Assembly (NCBI RefSeq): GCF_947179515.1
Contig: NC_067473.1
Location: forward strand, 87,838,850-87,902,849
DNA: 64,000 bases
Source of the DNA: Apodemus sylvaticus
Taxonomy: Eukaryota; Chordata; Mammalia; Rodentia; Muridae
Direction of reading: 5' to 3'
Shown here: positions 59,305-64,000 of the stretch, piece after piece
How positions within the stretch are numbered: the first letter of the stretch is position 1
Layout of the letters: each line of letters opens with the position of its first letter
The notes under the pieces: model-generated
Databases searched by the model: none
What the model was told of the DNA's origin: nothing
The model's input: the letters and a program-made list of their open reading frames with translations, nothing else
Position numbers and translations under genes: made by a program

Positions 59305-60365
59305 CATCTTGAAACCAACTTCATCTCTGGACACATATTTGTAAAATGTAATAAATGTAAATAGTCAATGTTGCATGACTATTGGTAAGAGATAATTATG
59401 TGTATCTGTCTATTTTGACAGGGCCACATGTCAATTAGCAATAAGAATTTAATTTTAACTATTTCTTTGTGACAACAATAACATTTTCTAATGGAATGTT
59501 AGACTTTCTTGACATATATGGATAAAGCACTGCGCAATGGAAAACTATTAGGAACCATTTCTAATGGGAAATATTCTGGAGCTAATCTGCTTAATTACAC
59601 TTCATATGCTAAATGCAAAGATTTTAGGAAATCCAGAAAAAAAAGTTGGCCACATGCTCATATATGTCAATATGTTCACATGTTGCTATAAAGTTACTTC
59701 TAAAAGATATACACATACAGAGTAGAGACAGACTTCCATAAGACCATTGTTAAATGTCATTGTATTCAGTTTTATAAGTCAGTTTCAATGTCTTAGTAAA
59801 AAAATTTTTTTCCAACAAAAACTTTATTTTTTTATTGTATTCACATTGTATCATTAAGGCGCAGGCTACATAGTTTAATACATTTCTAAGTGGTAAAAAC
59901 AGTTTGAGAGCAGCTGCTTCTAAAACAGCTTTATATTTATTCTGACTTAAATTACCTATTGACTTGGGTAAGTAATTATAATTTTGTCCTAACACAGTGT
60001 AACATATGGTGTTTACATTTTTCTCAAGAGCTCCTTGAAGGAAAAAATAATACCAAAGCAGCACTATAAATAATGCTTTAAGGATCCAGGGAAAAATAAA
60101 CAATTAGTTGTAGTTAATAGACTGTTAAGTAGATATTGAAGAATTTGATGTTTTTTTTTATTGAATTATTGATGCACTGATTGAGTTTTCAGTCATTTGC
60201 TTGTTGCTGGTATCAGGGAATCATGCTCATTTTGAATAATATAGTTTTGAAACATCATTGTTAACCTTTAGTTTTATTTCAAGCTATGTGGTCCTCTTTT
60301 TATAAAGCAAAGAATTATTTCACATCTATATTTGAGGCAGCACAGTTTCATACAGAGCTAAATAG
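59305..60365. other. unassigned AT-rich sequence
   Basis: About 1 kb with no recognised family. The minus frame 59750-60103 (117 codons) is in AT-rich DNA, hydrophobic at its start, and unassigned. Confidence 0.35.
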
Positions 60366-60369
60366 ATTT

Positions 60370-60585
60370 TTTTTAAAAAAACTTTTAGTTATTTTCTTTT
60401 TATTAAATTTTTATTATTTTTAAAAATATTAAATCTAAATATATTTTAGTCACATTCTTCCCCTCCCACAAGTCTTTCCAGATCCTCTTTATGCAGTGGC
60501 AAATTCGTTAAACCTCTTTGGCTCCCAGAGGGTTTCAAGCATGCTATACCCCCCTCCCCAAGTGCTCTCTGAATCTACGAATAAT

Positions 60586-60634
<49 letters not shown>

Positions 60635-61473
60635 GCTAATTTTGATACATCTTGACTAGTTCAATGGTTGGGCATTTCTATTCCTCCCTGTGGCTAGCAT
60701 ACATTCTCCCCTCCAATTTTCCTGAGTCAACTAGCAAAATCCACATTTCATCTCTGCTACCCTAGACCCAATTGGGGGAGTGGCCCCAGGGCTATTTTCC
60801 TGAATTCTTACATGGCTGGTTGCTTTCTTTCCTACAGCTCTTACTTCTGATCCCTCTGCTTCTGAGTCATGGTGATTTGCCTCCAGACCTCACTCAGTTC
60901 CTTGCCTGAGAAATGTAAAAGTTCCACCTCTTTCACCCTGCACAACCATTGGCCACTGGCAACTTTATTTTCCAATCAGAGACAACTAGGGTCCTTTAGA
61001 GCCTGGAAGCCAACAGAGACCTTTAGTCTCTGAACACACAGAATTCTATGTAATTCTGGGAGCAAAATTAAGACAAAACATTAAAACCAATCCCTAACAC
61101 TTCTCCTTCCTAAGCAAGTTTATGTTCTTTATCAAAACAATGACAACAACAGGAGCAACAACAACAAAACCCACTATAAGAACTAAACAAAAAAACAAAA
61201 AACAAAAAACAACATCCAAAAAGAAAAGAAAACAAACAAAAAACAAACAAACAAAAAGCCCCACAAAGCCATAACAAAATAAAAAACATTTTTAAAAAAT
61301 GTGGATTCCACTCTATGCTGGTCAACTATTCCTGAACATGATGTCTGTTGTCAAGTGGGTTGATGTTCCCAATGTCACACTATTGGAGAAAACTAACTTT
61401 CCCTTTCCCAGAAGGCATAAATGACAGTTCCATTGTTAACCTTTACCCTAGTAGCTAGTTTTAAATTGATCAC
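60370..61473 (-). mobile_element. L1 (Lx-type) 3' UTR remnant, antisense, interrupted
   Basis: 60370-60560 has an AT-rich start and CACATTCTTCCCCTCCCAC, an antisense L1 3' end. 61130-61470 has an ACAAACAAACAAAAAG-rich stretch, then CTGGTCAACTATTCCTG, CACTATTGGAGAAAACTAAC and TTTCCCTTTCCCAGAAGGC, which I recall from antisense Lx 3' UTRs. Between them lie a CA microsatellite and about 450 bp (60630-61100) with a different, promoter-like look (CAACCATTGGCC, CCAATCAGAG). That part may be an inserted LTR of unknown family. Confidence 0.6.
60587..60628. repeat. (CA)n microsatellite
   Basis: About 42 bp of uninterrupted CA. Confidence 0.95.
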
Positions 61474-61890
61474 TGTAGCTGCCAGCAGCCACATGTAAAC
61501 CGGGTTACCTGTTGAGAGAATTTTGGGGTTATAGGGAAGAGGGACGAAAAGAAAGTGCGGCTAAGTCAATGTTCACTGATCAAAGCCGTAAACTTTAATG
61601 GCGCCAGACCTTTTAACAGTTTGGGCAAACCCTTCCCCCCAGACTCCAGGCTGAGTTCCGGTGGAAGTTGTCTAGCTTCTCTTGGAGGTCCTCGTCTTGA
61701 CTGCTCCGGCAGCTGGGTGGGTCACCTGCTTAATTCAGGAATTCCTAGACCTGGAGGAACAATGAACTTAACCTTTACTATGAGCGCTCCACCCTGGGTG
61801 GAGAAGGATCCTGGCTAACTGGGAGAAGTTAACCTTGACCAAAGTCAAACTCTGACCAAGTGCAAGACTGCCCCAATATGGCTCTGTACA
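61474..61890 (-). repeat. 3' LTR of class II-like (ERVK) provirus
   Basis: On the minus strand the 417-bp LTR begins TGTACAGAGCCATATTGGGG and ends GCTGGCAGCTACA. It has a TTAAAAGG and ATTAAAG region around 61605-61595 as likely TATA/polyadenylation elements. Directly upstream in sense orientation sits AAAAAAAGGGAGGACA (61891-61906), a polypurine tract. The tract shows that this is a 3' LTR and that the provirus body lies to the right. It is the same family as the solo LTR at 55.8-56.1 kb. The left flank is Lx L1 sequence, so the provirus inserted into that L1. Confidence 0.8.
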
Positions 61891-64000
61891 TGTCCTCCCT
61901 TTTTTTATTAATTTGAACACGAGGAGGTAGAAAACAAGTGGATAAATATCCTTCATAAGAAGGCGGGCCTTAACCAGGAGGGGAAGCATTGACCGTAATT
62001 CCTCTTAAATATTGTATAACGTCTTTTTCAGAGGAGGGGTAATAGGCTCCCTTATTATTTTAAGGACAGCCTCTCGACGTTAACCCCTATGCAATTAGGT
62101 GTACTTCCTGGGGACTCAGAAGCAGAAATTCACCTCCCCATGCAGTGCTTTGCCTCGCACGTCTCGCTGGTACCCATGTTTGTTCATAAACAAACACACA
62201 TAGATCTGAGTTCTATGTGGCTCCCTCTTTGGAGATCCACTTGTGTAAGTTTTGAAGCCAGGGGGGTCTGCAAGTGTCTTTAACAGACATGCAATCTCTC
62301 CATCCCAGTGAGCCTGGGTGGAGACAGCCAGTCTGCTTAACAGACAAGGTCAAGAGTTAAAGGTGGAATAGGATTAACTTGTCCCAGAAGTATCCAATTC
62401 AGTTGTAAATTAACAACTTTAAGGACCCAAAGCTTGGCCTCTGAGGTGGGAGAGGTAGCCTTGTGTATCAAGAAATAAGCTGTTACTTCTCAGGAAAAGT
62501 GGAGACTATATGTTAAATTAACACAGCTGGCTGAAGATTGTTAGCCATCTTCAAAATTGGAATCTTCAATATTGGAATTATTTCTAGACCAGTCTATGGT
62601 TGAGTCAGCTGAACACAATAAGGAGAAGAGTCATTTTAACTCTTCTTTAGATTAATTTTTCCTAAGCTAGCTTAACAGTCTCCATGTTCTGTCCCACAAA
62701 GTCTAAAAGCTTGAAGCTAGGCAATTTATCTAACCTGGGACATTTAACAATTAAGGTAAGTCAAGAACATATACCCAATATAGCTCTTATGTTACCATGG
62801 TCTGGGCATTCAGCAAGCACACAGTCAGCATATCTTCTGCAGCATCTGTGGAAAAAACAGAGGACATGCCTTCTCCCCCAATATTAAATCAGGATCATGG
62901 CATATGTTAATAAGTGAATTCCTTCATTTCACATAGACATCAATATGTCTAATTACAAGATGTCATATACATTTAGCAAGGAGTTTCTTGGCATCCAAAT
63001 TTTAAAATTTTCTATATGCACAGGGACACAATTTCCCCTCTCTTCTTTCTTCCAAGAAGATATTGTTTTATTAATTTAAGTTGGAACACAAAGTATAAAC
63101 CATAACATAGGCAATAACTATGTAATTATATAAAATAAACATAGCATTTTTAGTTGTTTTTTCTGTTAGAGCAGTTGTAACTAGACAGCCTAAAAATGAA
63201 TCATTAGTCACATGCACATATTTTTTTAATCTTCTAAATTAGAAATATGAATATCATTTATCTGTAATAACTAAGTCCTCTAGGATTAACACCATTACGT
63301 GGTAGAGGTAGAAATTGAGGACATCAAGAAAAAATCTTTACAATTTGATGTGCACAAAATATAAAATTATTTCAAATACCTAAAGGACAGTCATTTAGAG
63401 AACATATCCTTTGTTCTTAGAAATTTGAATCACATTTGTATAAACTGTAGAAATTAAGAATTAGCAGTATTAAAAATGGACCAATTTTAAGCAATTATAA
63501 ACCATGAGCTATATATATCTACTATTATTAAAAGCTTGACCTTTAACATCTTAAAAATAGCTGCTATAGCACCCAATTCAGGTATCTGTGTTGAAGCAGG
63601 GAGAAACTTAAAGGAATAAACATGTGATCTGATAGTACAAATTATCTTTTGGATAACAATTATTAATTTTGCCTAAAAATGCTTGCCATGTAATAGACCA
63701 ACCATTAATAATAAATTTGATTGTTGCTTGAAGCAAGGAACAAACATTTCCTACCTTGAAAACAGAGGTTTAAGACCTTCTGTGGCAAGCTTAAAATGAG
63801 GTAAATAAGATAAAGCCAATTAATATATCCTAACAACCTTTGAAAGCCATTTACCTAAAAATTTTAAAAGTCCATAGGAGCAAGGGCCTGTAACAAACAT
63901 ACATTATAGACAAAACACATTTTTTTTTATTTATCTGCCCTAGGATCCACCTTTAGTCCTTGGCAAGGACTAGATCTGAGCCTTTTAACTAAGACCAGCC
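61891..64000 (-). mobile_element. internal region of antisense ERVK-like provirus, decayed
   Basis: From the polypurine tract (61891-61906) to the window edge I read degenerate retroviral interior on the minus strand. At 63557-63596 a frame gives TQIPELGAIAAIL, followed after a frameshift by AFNNSRYI (63512-63545). This spacing and wording resemble a retroviral RNase H. Downstream in sense, at 63139-63220, VHVTNDSFLGCLVTTALTEK resembles the integrase core's first strand region. No env-like frame is visible between 61.9 and 63.1 kb. Many stops and shifts make it defective. The 5' LTR, gag and most of pol would lie to the right, outside the window. Confidence 0.68.

Overview
This window is vertebrate nuclear DNA with no bacterial or viral gene organisation. 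It is most likely from a murid rodent, and rat (Rattus) is favoured. The reasons are many young LINE-1 copies whose 3' ends have the murid poly-purine layout (GGGAAGTGGGAAGGGG, then GGGGAAATCATTTG, then a poly-A tail), Lx-type L1 3' UTRs, B1/B2/B4-like SINEs, MaLR-like LTRs, a URR1-like hAT element and many CT, CA, GA and TA microsatellites. The species call rests on memory of repeat consensus sequences, not on a database search.

I found no complete host protein-coding gene. The only host-gene candidates are two short + strand intervals with exon architecture in otherwise unremarkable AT-rich DNA. One is a 75-nt interval (38682-38756) with good splice signals and a single open frame. The other is a 30-nt interval (45412-45441) with a strong donor. 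Both lengths are multiples of three, so the region may be intronic to an unidentified + strand gene. Nearly all longer ORFs are decayed L1 ORF2 pieces.

Layout. 1-5.8 kb: antisense Lx L1 3' UTR, a ~160-bp L1 fragment with a near-perfect target-site duplication (TSD), an antisense MaLR-like LTR beside a one-stop ORF remnant, and an L1 3' end. 6.6-10.3 kb: a 5'-truncated + strand L1 with dead ORF2. 12.2 kb: a MaLR-like LTR. 14.6 kb: an ancient L1 3' end. 20.1-23.9 kb: an L1 with an internal inversion whose breakpoints fit twin priming. 26.0 and 29.2-30.4 kb: antisense Lx 3' UTRs. 33.7 and 34.9 kb: two L1 3' ends in opposite orientation. 35.5-36.7 kb: a long CT/GT microsatellite, a solo MaLR-like LTR and a TA repeat. 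38.7-45.4 kb: the candidate exons, separated by an Lx 3' end, B4-like, B2 and B1 SINEs and a hAT element. 47-51 kb: decayed MaLR LTRs.

51.6-64 kb is LTR-rich: a solo class I LTR (minus), a two-LTR MaLR-like element with a non-coding interior, a hexanucleotide ATAGAT array, a B1, a solo class II-like LTR, a second class I solo LTR (plus) with an L1 nested inside it, an Lx L1 remnant, and the 3' part of an antisense class II (ERVK-like) provirus that runs off the right edge with decayed RNase H- and integrase-like pol sequence.

No genes act together as a pathway here. The interest lies in retrotransposition mechanism (twin priming, nested insertions, TSDs) and in the possible cassette exons. 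Intervals not listed showed only AT-rich sequence in which I recognised nothing.
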